Below are positions 7,830 through 17,827 of a stretch of DNA of 64,000 nt, piece by piece (positions within the stretch are counted from its first letter, which is position 1; each line of letters begins with the position of its first letter). The notes beneath the pieces were generated by a model that was given only the letters and a program-made list of their open reading frames with translations, was not told the origin of the DNA and did no database searches. The stretch spans positions 1 through 64,000 of the forward strand of contig JBFWXS010000011.1 of NCBI GenBank assembly GCA_050187175.1. The letters are read 5' to 3'. The stretch comes from Zeimonas sp050187175. GTDB lineage: Bacteria; Pseudomonadota; Gammaproteobacteria; Burkholderiales; Burkholderiaceae_E. A program made the position numbers and the translations under genes.

Positions 7830-9029
7830 CTACAGGCGTAATACTTTCAAACCTTTCAAGTATTCGCCTTCCGGATGGGTCATCAGCATCGGATGATCTT
7901 CTCCGGCCTGCAGCCGCGCGAGCATCTGGGCATCGACTCCGGCGTCGAAGACGGCGCCGGCCACGATCTTCTGGAACATATCCACGGAAATCGCGCCGGA
8001 ACAGGAAAAAGTAAACAACAAGCCTCCGGAAGTCAGCAGACGCAACGCTTTCAGGTTGATTTCCTTGTAGGCGCGCGCGGCCTTCTCCACATGCTTGACC
8101 GACGGCGCGAACTTCGGCGGGTCCAGCACGATCAGGTCGAAGCGCCGGCCCTCGGCCAGCAGCTGCTTCAGCGCGTCGAACACGTTGGCCTCGCGCCATT
8201 CGCAGGCAGCGCTCAGCCCGTTGGCCTGCTGCTGCTGCCGCGCCTGGGCCAGCGCGTCGGCGCTCGAATCGATGGACAGCGCCTCGCGGGCGCCGCCGCG
8301 CAGCGCGGCCAGGGTGAAGCCGCCGGTGTAGCAGAAGCAGTTCAGCACGCTGCGGCCGGCGGCCGCGGCGGCCACCTGCGCGCGGTTGTCGCGCTGGTCG
8401 ATGTAGAAGCCGGTCTTGTGGCCGCGCTGCACGTCGACGCCGTAGCGCACGCCGTCCTCCACCACCGGCACCGGCCCGGCTGGCGCCTGCCCGCGCAGCA
8501 CCCCCTCGCGCGGCGCCAGCCCTTCGCGTTCGCGCGACGCGGCATCCGAACGCTCATAGATGTCGCGGCAGCCGGTGGCCGCCACCAGCGCGTCGACGAT
8601 GGCTTCGCGCCAGCGGTCCACGCCGGCGGCGGTGAACTGCAGCACCAGCTGGTCGGCGTAGCGGTCGACGATCAGTCCGGGCAGCAGGTCGGCCTCGCCG
8701 AATACCAGCCGCAGCGCATTGCTGCGGGCCGCCAGCGGGGCGCGCCGCGCCACCGCCTGCGCGACGCGCTGCCCGATCCAGTCGGCATCGATCCGATCCG
8801 ACTCGTCGAACGACCACGCGCGGGCCCGGATCTGCGAGCTGGGGCTGTAGGCCGCCCAGGCCAGGAAGTCGCCGTCCGCCGACAGCAGGCGCAAGGTCTG
8901 CCCCGCTTCGGGGTGCCCCAGCACGCGTTCCACGCCGCCCGCATACAGCCACGGATGGCGGCGCTGCAGCGAGCGCTCCTTGCCGCGCCGCAGCAGCAGC
9001 GCGGGCATGTCTTCGGAAGGTCGATTCAT
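7830..9029 (-). CDS. rlmI: 23S rRNA (cytosine1962-C5)-methyltransferase RlmI-like
   Basis: SAM-dependent rRNA methyltransferase, about 399 aa. An N-terminal PUA-like domain (LLLRRGKERSLQRRHPWLYAG) precedes a central region and a Rossmann methyltransferase domain with VLNCFCYTGGFTLAALRGGA as SAM loop and the catalytic motif LDPPKFAPS. YDQ-type contacts are seen in FYIDQRDNR. The ATG at 9029 comes one base after the xerC stop and has AAGGG 7 bases upstream; a later Met (9008) is possible. A ~15-residue insertion between the PUA and catalytic parts looks like local expansion. Co-transcribed with xerC. Confidence 0.9.
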   Translation of the reverse strand: MNRPSEDMPALLLRRGKERSLQRRHPWLYAGGVERVLGHPEAGQTLRLLSADGDFLAWAAYSPSSQIRARAWSFDESDRIDADWIGQRVAQAVARRAPLAARSNALRLVFGEADLLPGLIVDRYADQLVLQFTAAGVDRWREAIVDALVAATGCRDIYERSDAASREREGLAPREGVLRGQAPAGPVPVVEDGVRYGVDVQRGHKTGFYIDQRDNRAQVAAAAAGRSVLNCFCYTGGFTLAALRGGAREALSIDSSADALAQARQQQQANGLSAACEWREANVFDALKQLLAEGRRFDLIVLDPPKFAPSVKHVEKAARAYKEINLKALRLLTSGGLLFTFSCSGAISVDMFQKIVAGAVFDAGVDAQMLARLQAGEDHPMLMTHPEGEYLKGLKVLRL

Positions 9030-9030
9030 T

Positions 9031-10185
<1,155 letters not shown>

Positions 10186-10189
10186 GGCC

Positions 10190-10864
10190 TCATTCCGCCA
10201 GCCGGGACAGCGCCGCGCTGGCGGTCTCGGCGATCCGTTCGAGGAACGCCGTGCCCATACCTGCCTGGAAGCGGTCGGCGTCGGCCGAACCGAGCACGAT
10301 CAGCCCGAAGGCCTTCGGATCGATGCCCTTGCGCAGCGGCAGCAGCGCGATCGAACGCGTGTCGGCGCCGCCGTCGGGCAGCCACAGCGCCGCCTGGAAA
10401 TCGGAATTGGGGCCGCAGAACGGCTGCTTCATGCTATTGGCCAGCGTGATCACGTCCACCGGCACGGGCTGCGCGCACTCCAGCGCCTGATACGGTTCGC
10501 GCACGCCCCACAGCCGCATCGCCACCTGCGGCACCGAGAAGATCGTGCACAGGCCGTCGACGACGATGTCGGGTAGCTGCGCCGGATCGCTGGCGAGCAG
10601 CTGCTGGCGCGTCCAGCGTTGCAGCTTGTCGGCGATGGCATCGTTCTCCTGCCCGATGCGCAGCAGGTCGGCCAGCTTCATCTCGAGCCCCCGGTGCTTC
10701 TCGCGCAGCACCTCGACCTGCCGCTCCTGCAGCGAGATTGCGCGCCCGCCATGCGGATGCGGCACGGTGATCGAGGCGAGCAGCTCCAGATGCGACTGGA
10801 AGAAATCGGGGTGGTCGCTCAAGTAACGCGCGACGTCGTCGGCGTCCAGCGGGCGGTCGGTCAT
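10190..10864 (-). CDS. DUF484 family protein
   Basis: Conserved protein of 224 aa whose family (YigA-like in E. coli) sits between dapF and xerC. The start at 10864 overlaps the dapF stop as ATGA. The N-terminus has VARYLSDHPDFFQSHLELL, then SLQERQVEVLREKHRGLEMKL, a predicted coiled coil, and a GAF-like C-terminal half (SIALLPLRKGIDPKAFGLIV). No catalytic motif is visible. Function is not established; context suggests a link with cell-wall or chromosome maintenance only by co-transcription. Confidence 0.85.
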   Translation of the reverse strand: MTDRPLDADDVARYLSDHPDFFQSHLELLASITVPHPHGGRAISLQERQVEVLREKHRGLEMKLADLLRIGQENDAIADKLQRWTRQQLLASDPAQLPDIVVDGLCTIFSVPQVAMRLWGVREPYQALECAQPVPVDVITLANSMKQPFCGPNSDFQAALWLPDGGADTRSIALLPLRKGIDPKAFGLIVLGSADADRFQAGMGTAFLERIAETASAALSRLAE

Positions 10865-11733
10865 GCGCAGTCCGTCTCTGAAAGGGAATGAAGCTCGATC
10901 TCGCCGTCGTAGACGGTGGCCACGGGGCCGGTCATCGCCACGGGGCCACCGGTCCAGGCGATCGTCAGCAGCCCGCCGCGCGTCTCCACGTCGACTGGCG
11001 AGCGCAGCAGCCCGCGGCGGATGCCGGCGACCACCGCCGCACAGGCGCCGGTGCCGCAGGCCAGCGTCTCGCCGGCGCCGCGCTCCCAGACGCGCAGCCG
11101 GACGCGGCCGGGCGCCAGCACCTGCATGAAGCCGGCGTTGACGCGCTTCGGAAACCGGCTGTGCCGTTCGATCAGCGGGCCTTCGGCGGCCAGCGGCGCC
11201 GTCGCGACCTCGTCGACGACCTGCACGGCATGCGGATTGCCCATCGACACCAGCGATATCCAGCGGACCGTGCCGCCGACCTCGAGCGGCCACAGCGTGT
11301 CGCCGCCTTCGGCCCGCGGCGTGAGGCCTGCCGCGTCGAACGGCAGCTGCGCCGGCTCGAAGCGCGGCAGCCCCATGTCGACGGTGACGCGGCCGTCGTC
11401 CTCGAGCCGCGGCTCGATCACGCCCGACAGCGTCTCGACGCGGATCGCCCGCTTGTCGGTCAGCCCCTGGTCGACGACGAAGCGCACGAAGCAGCGCGCA
11501 CCGTTGCCGCACTGTTCGACCTCGCCGCCGTCGGCATTGAAGATGCGGTAGCGGAAATCGACGCCGGCGCCGGGCGCCGGTTCGACCAGCAGGATCTGGT
11601 CGGCGCCCACGCCGAAATGCCGATCGGCCAGCCGCTGCCAGGCGGCCGGCGCGAGATCGACACGCTGGCGCACGCCGTCGATGACGACGAAATCGTTGCC
11701 GGCGCCATGCATCTTGGTGAAGCGCAGTTTCAT
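10861..11733 (-). CDS. dapF: Diaminopimelate epimerase
   Basis: Interconverts LL- and meso-diaminopimelate for lysine and peptidoglycan synthesis in the cytosol. Length from the ATG at 11733 is 290 aa, slightly above the ~275 norm. The paired catalytic cysteines are Cys75 (EQCGNGARC) and Cys226 (LACGTGA), each in its signature. The N-terminus MKLRFTKMHGAGNDFVVID is diagnostic. An in-frame ATG 18 bases upstream is less likely. First gene of dapF-DUF484-xerC-rlmI, with ATGA overlap to DUF484. Confidence 0.95.
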   Translation of the reverse strand: MKLRFTKMHGAGNDFVVIDGVRQRVDLAPAAWQRLADRHFGVGADQILLVEPAPGAGVDFRYRIFNADGGEVEQCGNGARCFVRFVVDQGLTDKRAIRVETLSGVIEPRLEDDGRVTVDMGLPRFEPAQLPFDAAGLTPRAEGGDTLWPLEVGGTVRWISLVSMGNPHAVQVVDEVATAPLAAEGPLIERHSRFPKRVNAGFMQVLAPGRVRLRVWERGAGETLACGTGACAAVVAGIRRGLLRSPVDVETRGGLLTIAWTGGPVAMTGPVATVYDGEIELHSLSETDCA

Positions 11734-11778
11734 ACGCCGATTATCGCCCATCGCGGCCGGCCTGGCCGCCTAGCCCGC

Positions 11779-12980
11779 CTAGCCTGCCGACCCGCCATCG
11801 CTGCCGCCGTCGCTGCCATTGCCGTTGCCGTCGCGGCCGTACAGATCCGGCTCGCCCGGCGGACGCGTCTTGAAGCGCTTGTGGCTCCACAGGTACTGGG
11901 CCGGCATTTCCAGCACGCGCTCCTCGATGAACGCGTTCATGCGCCGCGTCGCCTCGTGCAGGTCGTCNNNNNNNNNNNNNNNNNNNNNNNNNNNNNNNNN
12001 NNNNNNNNNNNNNNNNNNNNNNNNNNNNNNNNNNNNNNNNNNNNNNNNNNNNNNNNNNNNNNNNNNNACAGATCCGGCTCGCCCGGCGGACGCGTCTTGA
12101 AGCGCTTGTGGCTCCACAGGTACTGGGCCGGCATTTCCAGCACGCGCTCCTCGATGAACGCGTTCATGCGCCGCGTCGCCTCGTGCAGGTCGTCGCCCGG
12201 GAAGTCGTGCCAGGCCGGATAGAAGCGGACGACGTAGCCGTCGTCGTGCATCGAGGTCACGCACGGCACCACCACCGCCCTGGTCAGCCGCGCCAGCCGC
12301 GCCACCGACGTCACCGTGGCGGCCGGCACGCCGAAGAAAGGCACGAACAGCGCGTCGCGCGCCCCCAGGTCCATGTCGGGCAGGAAGTAGAACGGCACGC
12401 CGTCGCGCAGCACTTTGATCGCCGGCCGCAGGCCCTCCGTGCGCAACAGCATGCGCGCACCATTGAAGCGCATGCGGCCGCGCGTCATGGCCTCGGTCAG
12501 TGCGCGGCTCTTCTGCGCGCCGTACATCGACGCCAGCGGCAGCTCCAGCTGGAAGCGCATGCCACCGGCGTCGATGCCGACGAAATGCGGCGCCAGCAGG
12601 ATCATCGGGCGACCGCGCTCGGCCTCGAAATGCTCGAGCCCCTCGAGCCGGCACAGCGCGCGGATGCGTTCGGGCGGCGCCTGCCAGAAGATGAAGCGCT
12701 CGAAGAAGCTGCGCATGAAGTAGCGGAAGTGCGCATGCGCGACGCGGCGGCGCTCGGCCTCGCTCCAGGCCGGAAAGCACAGCCGCAGGTTGGTCAGCGT
12801 GATGCGCCGCCGCGAGCCCGCCAGCAGCCATGCCAGCGTGCCCACCCCTTCGCCGATGCGGCGCACGGCCTGGTACGGCAGCCGCGCGACAGCGCGCAGC
12901 ACGGCCAGGCCGGCACGCGTGAACGGCTCATCGAACGCGCGCACCCGGCCGCCCGGCGGAGCCGCCGTGGGTTCGGTCAT
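11779..12980 (-). CDS. LpxL/HtrB-type lipid A acyltransferase, interrupted by an assembly gap
   Basis: Inner-membrane acyltransferase adding a secondary acyl chain to lipid A. The HX4D motif is at His132-Asp137 (HFVGID), with RPMILLAPHF before it and FYFLPDMDLG after it. The sequence is broken by 100 Ns (11968-12067) flanked by an exact 127-bp duplication; removing one copy plus the Ns leaves 975 bases, an intact frame of 324 aa ending in a Gly/Asn/Asp repeat tail. The gene is therefore probably whole in the organism. The ATG at 12980 overlaps the stop of the upstream paralogue by 4 bases. Which of the two genes acts as LpxL or LpxM cannot be told. Confidence 0.88.
11841..11967. repeat. Left copy of the 127-bp duplication at gap 1
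   Basis: These 127 bases, ending at the N run, are identical to 12068-12194. They encode the same C-terminal part of the acyltransferase. Best read as the overlapping end of one assembly contig. Confidence 0.95.
11968..12067. other. 100-N assembly gap 1
   Basis: Exactly 100 unknown bases, the conventional length for a gap of unknown size. The flanks overlap by 127 bases, so the real gap is probably zero or negative. Confidence 0.97.
12068..12194. repeat. Right copy of the 127-bp duplication at gap 1
   Basis: Exact copy of 11841-11967, starting immediately after the N run. Collapsing the pair restores one continuous acyltransferase frame. Confidence 0.95.
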
Positions 12981-13903
12981 CGCGGATTTCCTTGTTCATC
13001 GGCCGGCAAGGGCTCCGGCTCCGGCGCGCCGGCCGGGCGCTTGTAGCGGTTGTACGCCCACAGATACTGCGCCGGGCAGCGGCGGATCAAGCCCTCCATC
13101 CGCGCATTGACCGCCTGCGGCGTCGGCAGCTCCGGCATCGCCTCGGCGCGCAGCCGCCAGCCGCGCGCCGCCGGCAGTCGCTCGCAGGCCACCAGCAGCA
13201 CCCGCGCCCCGGGCTGCTGCGCCAGCCGCTGCGGCAGCGTCATCGTATAGGCGGGGCGGCCGAAGAACGGCGCCCAGCGGCCGTCGCCGGCCCCCGGCAC
13301 CTGGTCCGGCAGCAGGCCGACCGCGCCGCCGGCGCGCAGCGCGCGCAGCAGCGCACGCACGCCGGCCAGCGAGGCCGGCACGGCGCGCAGGCCGTCGCCG
13401 TTGCGGGCGAACTCGGCCAGCGGGCGCAGCGCCGGCTGGTTCGGCGGTTTGAACATCACCGTCATCGGGGCACGGGTCGCGGCATAAAGGCGGGCCGACA
13501 GCTCGAAAGCGCCCAGATGCGGTGTCAGGAACAGGATGCCGCCGCCGGCCGCTTCGATCTCGTCGAAAAGACGCGGATTCTCCCAGATCGTGAGCGCGGA
13601 CAGTTCGGCGCCGCTGCGCGTCCAGATGAACGGCAGCTCGCCGATCGTGCGGCCCGCCTCCGCGGCCGCGCGCCAGGCGAAACCGCGGCCGCCGAAGCCC
13701 GCTTGCTGCAGATTGGCGCGCAGCTTGCGGCGATACGACGGCGAGGCCATGAACACCGCCAGGCCGAGCGCGGCGCCGGCCGCGCGCAGCAGCCGCAGCG
13801 GCAGCCGGCCGGCCAGCCGCAGCAGGCCGACCGCCAGCGATCGGCCGCCGCGGCCGGCGGCAGGCGGCGCGCCGGACGAAGGGGAGCCAGGGGGGGCGCT
13901 CAT
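12977..13903 (-). CDS. LpxL/LpxM-type lysophospholipid acyltransferase paralogue
   Basis: Second lipid A secondary acyltransferase-like protein, 308 aa. A membrane-anchoring helix lies about residues 22-52 (LAVGLLRLAGRLPLRLL to LGLAVFMAS). The active-site motif is HX4E at His129-Glu134 (HLGAFE), then MFKPPNQPALRP and VGLLPDQVPGAGDG. It precedes and overlaps (ATGA) the other acyltransferase. The pair lies divergent from metK across a 210-base region. The first 20 residues are Pro/Gly/Ala-rich. Confidence 0.88.
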   Translation of the reverse strand: MSAPPGSPSSGAPPAAGRGGRSLAVGLLRLAGRLPLRLLRAAGAALGLAVFMASPSYRRKLRANLQQAGFGGRGFAWRAAAEAGRTIGELPFIWTRSGAELSALTIWENPRLFDEIEAAGGGILFLTPHLGAFELSARLYAATRAPMTVMFKPPNQPALRPLAEFARNGDGLRAVPASLAGVRALLRALRAGGAVGLLPDQVPGAGDGRWAPFFGRPAYTMTLPQRLAQQPGARVLLVACERLPAARGWRLRAEAMPELPTPQAVNARMEGLIRRCPAQYLWAYNRYKRPAGAPEPEPLPADEQGNPR

Positions 13904-13942
13904 GTCGGTCGCGAGTCTATGCGATCCCGCCCGCCCGTGCTC

Positions 13943-13948
13943 TATAAT
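13943..13948 (+). promoter_or_regulatory. Probable -10 box of metK
   Basis: A perfect TATAAT lies 165 bases upstream of the metK start. The -35 region around 13920-13925 (TGCGAT) is a weak match. Initiation about 7 bases downstream would give a 5' leader of roughly 160 nt that begins at the GCCGCC hairpin. Confidence 0.55.
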
Positions 13949-13954
13949 CGATTT

Positions 13955-14113
13955 GCCGCCGAGTTAATTGGACAACTTGCGGGGCGGCAACGGTGCGCGG
14001 CGCGCGCCGGAAAAGAAAATCCGCTAAAGCGTCGCCGCTTCTCCGGAAGATCGGCAGCGCCCGGAAGCTCTGCCGCCCGCGGACTTCCAAACGTCCGCCT
14101 TATCAGGAGAAGC
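13955..14113 (+). promoter_or_regulatory. Candidate structured 5' leader of metK
   Basis: The predicted metK leader starts with a hairpin: GCCGCC (13955-13960) pairs with GGCGGC (13983-13988), and inside it AGTT (13962-13965) pairs with AACT (13974-13977), leaving an internal loop TGCGG. GC-rich stems and an A-rich stretch (GGAAAAGAAAATCC) follow before the AGGAG ribosome site. It does not match the SAM-II consensus as I remember it. A SAM-responsive element would make sense for metK, but the class cannot be named from sequence alone. Confidence 0.4.
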
Positions 14114-15283
14114 ATGTTGGCCAACGAATATCTGTTTACCTCCGAATCGGTCTCCGAAGGTCATCCCGACAAGGTCGCCGATCAGATCTCCGATGCGATC
14201 CTCGACGCGCTGCTGACGCAGGACAAGTACTCGCGCGTCGCCGCCGAGACGCTCTGCAACACCGGCCTGGTGGTGCTGGCCGGCGAGATCACGACCACCG
14301 CGAACGTCGACTACATCGGCGTGGCGCGCGGCGTGCTGCAGCGCATAGGCTATGACAATACCGATTTCGGCATAGACCATCGCGGCTGCGCCGTGCTGGT
14401 GGCCTACGACAAGCAGTCTCCCGACATCGCGCAGGGCGTCAACAAGGCCGGCGACGACAATCTCGACCAGGGCGCCGGCGACCAGGGCCTGATGTTCGGC
14501 TACGCCTGCGACGAGACGCCGGAGCTGATGCCGGCCGCCATCTACTACTCGCACCGGCTGGTCGAGCGCCAGTCGCAGCTGCGCAAGAGCGGTAAGCTCG
14601 GCTGGCTGCGCCCCGACGCCAAGTCGCAGGTGACGCTGCGCTATGCCAACGGCCGGCCGGTGGCGGTCGACACCGTCGTGCTGTCCACGCAGCACGCGCC
14701 CGACATCGGCCAGGGCCAGATCCGCGAGGCGGTGATAGAGGAAGTCATCAAACCGGTGCTGCCGAAGGAGCTGCTGAAGGGCGAGGTGCGCTATCTGGTC
14801 AATCCGACCGGCCGCTTCGTCATCGGCGGCCCGCAGGGCGACTGCGGCCTGACCGGCCGCAAGATCATCGTCGACACCTACGGCGGCGCGGCACCGCATG
14901 GCGGCGGCGCGTTCTCGGGCAAGGATCCGTCGAAGGTCGACCGCTCGGCCGCCTACGCGGCCCGCTACGTGGCCAAGAACATCGTGGCCGCCGGGCTGGC
15001 CAGCAAGTGCCTGGTGCAGGTGTCGTACGCCATCGGCATCGCACGGCCGACCTCGGTCATGGTCACCACCGAAGGCAGCGGCAAGCTCAGCGACGAGAAG
15101 CTGTCGGCCCTGGTCCAGAAGCATTTCGACCTGCGGCCCAAGGGCATCGTCCAGATGCTCGACCTGCTGCGCCCGATCTACGAGAAGAGCGCCGCCTACG
15201 GCCACTTCGGCCGCGACGAACCCGACTTCTCGTGGGAAAAAACGGACAAGGCAGCGGCGCTTCGCGCGGAAGCCGGCCTGTAA
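14114..15283 (+). CDS. metK: S-adenosylmethionine synthase
   Basis: Makes SAM from methionine and ATP; 389 aa, the family length. Signatures are unmistakable: TSESVSEGHPDKVADQISDA at the N-terminus, GAGDQGLMFGYA for the methionine/ATP loop, and GGGAFSGKDPSKVDRSAAY. The ATG at 14114 has AGGAG 5-9 bases upstream. It opens a region rich in methyl-cycle genes (ahcY, tlyA, metF within 7 kb). A perfect palindrome spans its stop codon. Confidence 0.98.
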   Translation: MLANEYLFTSESVSEGHPDKVADQISDAILDALLTQDKYSRVAAETLCNTGLVVLAGEITTTANVDYIGVARGVLQRIGYDNTDFGIDHRGCAVLVAYDKQSPDIAQGVNKAGDDNLDQGAGDQGLMFGYACDETPELMPAAIYYSHRLVERQSQLRKSGKLGWLRPDAKSQVTLRYANGRPVAVDTVVLSTQHAPDIGQGQIREAVIEEVIKPVLPKELLKGEVRYLVNPTGRFVIGGPQGDCGLTGRKIIVDTYGGAAPHGGGAFSGKDPSKVDRSAAYAARYVAKNIVAAGLASKCLVQVSYAIGIARPTSVMVTTEGSGKLSDEKLSALVQKHFDLRPKGIVQMLDLLRPIYEKSAAYGHFGRDEPDFSWEKTDKAAALRAEAGL

Positions 15284-15292
15284 GGCCGGCTT
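15270..15292. terminator. Perfect 9-bp palindrome spanning the metK stop codon
   Basis: AAGCCGGCC-TGTAA-GGCCGGCTT forms a perfect 9-bp stem whose loop contains the metK stop codon TAA. It lies between convergent metK and pdxH. There is no T-tract, so a Rho-independent terminator is not clear; it may pause transcription or protect the 3' end. Confidence 0.45.
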
Positions 15293-15318
15293 GCGAAGCA
15301 GGCAGGCTAAAGGGACGC

Positions 15319-15954
15319 TCAGGGCGCCAGCCGCTCGCGCCGCCACACTCCGTCGTCCAGGCGATAGACCATCCGGTCGTGCAGCCGCGAAGGCCGGCCC
15401 TGCCAGAACTCCCAGCGATCAGGGACCAGCCGGAAGCCGCCCCAGTGCGGCGGCCGCGGCGGCTGCAGGCCGAACTTCAGCCCGAACTCGGCGGCGCGCG
15501 AGACCAGCGTCGCGCGCGACGGGATCACGCGGCTCTGTTCCGAGGCCCAGGCGCCGATCCGCGAAGCAAGCGGCCGCGACGCGAAATACGCATCGGACTC
15601 GGCGTCGCTGACGCGCCCGACGCGCCCCTCGATGCGCACCACGCGCTCCAGCTCGACCCAGTGGAACTGCAGCGCGGCCAGCGGCTGATGCGCCAGTTCG
15701 CGCCCCTTGCGGCTCTCGTAGTTGGTGTACCAGACCAGGCCGCGGGCATCGAACTCCTTGATCAGCACGATTCGCGTCGACGGCCGCCCGTCCGGCCCCA
15801 CGGTGGCCAGCGTCATCGCGTTCGGCTCGGGCAGCTCGGCGGCGAGCGCCTGCTCGAACCACTGCCGGAACAGCTCCAGCGGTTCGTCGCCGACGCTCGA
15901 CTCCTCGAGTTCGCCGCGTTCGTAGTTCTTGCGCAGATCGGAAATTCGGCTCAT
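15319..15954 (-). CDS. pdxH: Pyridoxamine 5'-phosphate oxidase
   Basis: FMN enzyme oxidising pyridoxamine/pyridoxine phosphate to pyridoxal phosphate; 211 aa, the family length. Motifs: MSRISDLRKNYERGELEE at the start, NAMTLATVGPDGRPSTRIVL, VWYTNYESRKGRELA (FMN and substrate contacts), and the C-terminal signature PDRWEFWQGRPSRLHDR ending RRERLAP. The ATG at 15954 gives the family-typical N-terminus; the frame upstream is open only by GC bias. Convergent with metK. Confidence 0.97.
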   Translation of the reverse strand: MSRISDLRKNYERGELEESSVGDEPLELFRQWFEQALAAELPEPNAMTLATVGPDGRPSTRIVLIKEFDARGLVWYTNYESRKGRELAHQPLAALQFHWVELERVVRIEGRVGRVSDAESDAYFASRPLASRIGAWASEQSRVIPSRATLVSRAAEFGLKFGLQPPRPPHWGGFRLVPDRWEFWQGRPSRLHDRMVYRLDDGVWRRERLAP

Positions 15955-16155
15955 CGGCCGATTGTAGCGAGCCTGCGGAACCGCGGCGAACACCGGCTGC
16001 GAATGCCCATCGGCCACAGCGACCGACCTTTCGTCGGCGGTCGGAGCCGGCCGTCGAGGGAACCCGCCGCAGCGCTTGGCGCCATCCCCGGGCGTCCGAT
16101 AGTGTGATCCGCTAGTTGCCGGCATTGCGCCGCAGCGCCTGATGGAAGCACCCCG

Positions 16156-17817
16156 ATGACGACGCTGGAAGAACTCGACTATCCCGACACGATAAGCCGC
16201 GACAACGGCCTGTACCGGGTCGCGGCTGTCAGGGTGATGAAAGGCATGCACGTCGCCGAGCTGGACCGACCATGGAGCGACACCCCGCTGGTGCAGCACG
16301 CGCTGGTCGTGCGCAGCAACGAGGAGCTGGACGCCATTCGCCAGTACTGCCAGTTCGTCGTCGTCGATGCCCAGCGCTCGGACCCGCAGCTGCTCGGCGC
16401 GATTCGCGCGGCGGCCATGCTGTCGAACTACAGCGACGCCGATGCGCTCGACGAGCCGCTGGCCGATGCCGGCGAGCCATCCTTCGGCGAATCGGCCTTC
16501 GGCGAGCTGACGGGGGCGAAACGCGGCGTCCTGCTGCCGGGCGCACTGGCCCGGCGGCTGGCCGGCCGCGGCGAGCCCAAGGCGCGCAACGACGTCCGCC
16601 CCAGCGATCAGGCGCGCCAGCAGGTGCGCTCGCTGATCGCCGCCGACCGCCGCGCCGCATCCGGTCAGGGCGGGCACGCGCTGGAACGGCTGCGCGGATG
16701 GCTGGCGCGCGACAAGCCGGCCGGCGAGCACGACAGCCCATCGCACCGGCTGGCCCAGCTCAAGCAGCTGCGCGAACAGTTGAACGACCCGCGCATCGGC
16801 ACCGCCGTCACCACCGATTCCGCGCGTATCCGCGAGGTGCTGCCGCGGCTGCGTCCGCTGCATGCGCGGCTGGTCGCCGCCACGCAGGCGGTGGTTCACC
16901 AGGCGCGGCTCGGCAACACGCCGTCGCTGGCCGAGCTCATCGCGGCGGTCGATCCCTTCGTGGCAGGGCTGCGCCAGTGGCCCGACGCGACGCGCTGGAT
17001 CGGCGCCGTCTACCTGCAGACCGCGCCGGTACCGCTGGGCGCGGCGGCCGTCGCGCTGCAGCTTGCCGACTTCGGCCGCGCCATGGGCCTGCCCGATGAA
17101 GCGCTGCGCGAGCTGACGCTGATCGGCCTGCTGGCCGACATCGGCAAGGCGCTGCTGCCGCGCGAGGTGATCGAGCATCCCGGCGTGCTGGCACCGCAGG
17201 ACTATGCGCTGATGCAGCAGCACGTCAGCATCGGCCAGGACATCCTGCGCCGCGCGGGTGGCCTGTCCGACGAGGCGCTGCGCGGCATCGCCGAGCATCA
17301 CGAACGGCTCGACGGATCCGGCTATCCGAACCGGCTCGCCGGCTCGGCGATCGGGCTGTACGGCCAGATGGCGGCCATCGTCGACACGTTCACCGCGCTG
17401 ACCATGGCGCGCCCGTACGCCAATCCCATGCCGGTCGAGGAAGCGCTGTCGGCGCTGCACGACTGGGCCGGCAAGCTGTTCGACCGCTCGCTGGTCGAGC
17501 TGTTCATCGTATCGGTCGGCGCCTATCCGATCGGTTCGCTGGTGGAGCTGTCCAGCGGCGAAGTGGCGGCCGTGGCCGGCCGCAACCCGGCACAGCGGCA
17601 GCATCCGAAGCTGGTCGTGCTGACGGGTGTCGACAAGGGACCGCTGCGCGCCCCGCCTGCGGCGGCCGCCGCCGCGGCCCGTCGCCGGCCGCGCGGCAGC
17701 GGCTACGGCGGCGCCTCGGTGCGCATCGCGCGCGGCCTGCCGCCCGGCGCCTTCGGCCTGCGGCTGAAGGATTTCTACGCCCGCGCGGAACTCGCCGACG
17801 ACGATCTGTCGGTATAA
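16156..17817 (+). CDS. DUF3391/HD-GYP protein with a degenerate HD motif (paralogue 1)
   Basis: 553 aa. N-terminal DUF3391-like domain (YRVAAVRVMKGMHVAELDRPW) and a C-terminal HD-GYP domain, a family of cyclic-di-GMP phosphodiesterases. The GYP loop is intact (HHERLDGSGYP, 381-391) and His356 (HVSIG) is present, but the HD pair reads Ala327-Asp328 (LLADIGK), and the earlier conserved His is also absent. Hydrolysis of cyclic-di-GMP is therefore doubtful; a sensing or scaffold role is possible. The tail VRIARGLPPGAFGLRLKD is shared with the paralogue at 21294. A GGAAG ribosome site precedes the start. Confidence 0.88.
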   Translation: MTTLEELDYPDTISRDNGLYRVAAVRVMKGMHVAELDRPWSDTPLVQHALVVRSNEELDAIRQYCQFVVVDAQRSDPQLLGAIRAAAMLSNYSDADALDEPLADAGEPSFGESAFGELTGAKRGVLLPGALARRLAGRGEPKARNDVRPSDQARQQVRSLIAADRRAASGQGGHALERLRGWLARDKPAGEHDSPSHRLAQLKQLREQLNDPRIGTAVTTDSARIREVLPRLRPLHARLVAATQAVVHQARLGNTPSLAELIAAVDPFVAGLRQWPDATRWIGAVYLQTAPVPLGAAAVALQLADFGRAMGLPDEALRELTLIGLLADIGKALLPREVIEHPGVLAPQDYALMQQHVSIGQDILRRAGGLSDEALRGIAEHHERLDGSGYPNRLAGSAIGLYGQMAAIVDTFTALTMARPYANPMPVEEALSALHDWAGKLFDRSLVELFIVSVGAYPIGSLVELSSGEVAAVAGRNPAQRQHPKLVVLTGVDKGPLRAPPAAAAAAARRRPRGSGYGGASVRIARGLPPGAFGLRLKDFYARAELADDDLSV

Positions 17818-17827
17818 TCCCCGTCCA

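Noticed and set aside
10865..11512. N-terminal extension of the DUF484 frame across dapF
   Set aside because: It overlaps dapF in another frame; the ATGA junction at 10861-10864 gives a normal DUF484 start.
11779..12980. Acyltransferase as a pseudogene or a tandem partial duplication
   Set aside because: The apparent disruption coincides exactly with 100 Ns and a 127-bp duplicate; collapsing it restores the frame, so an assembly artefact is more likely.
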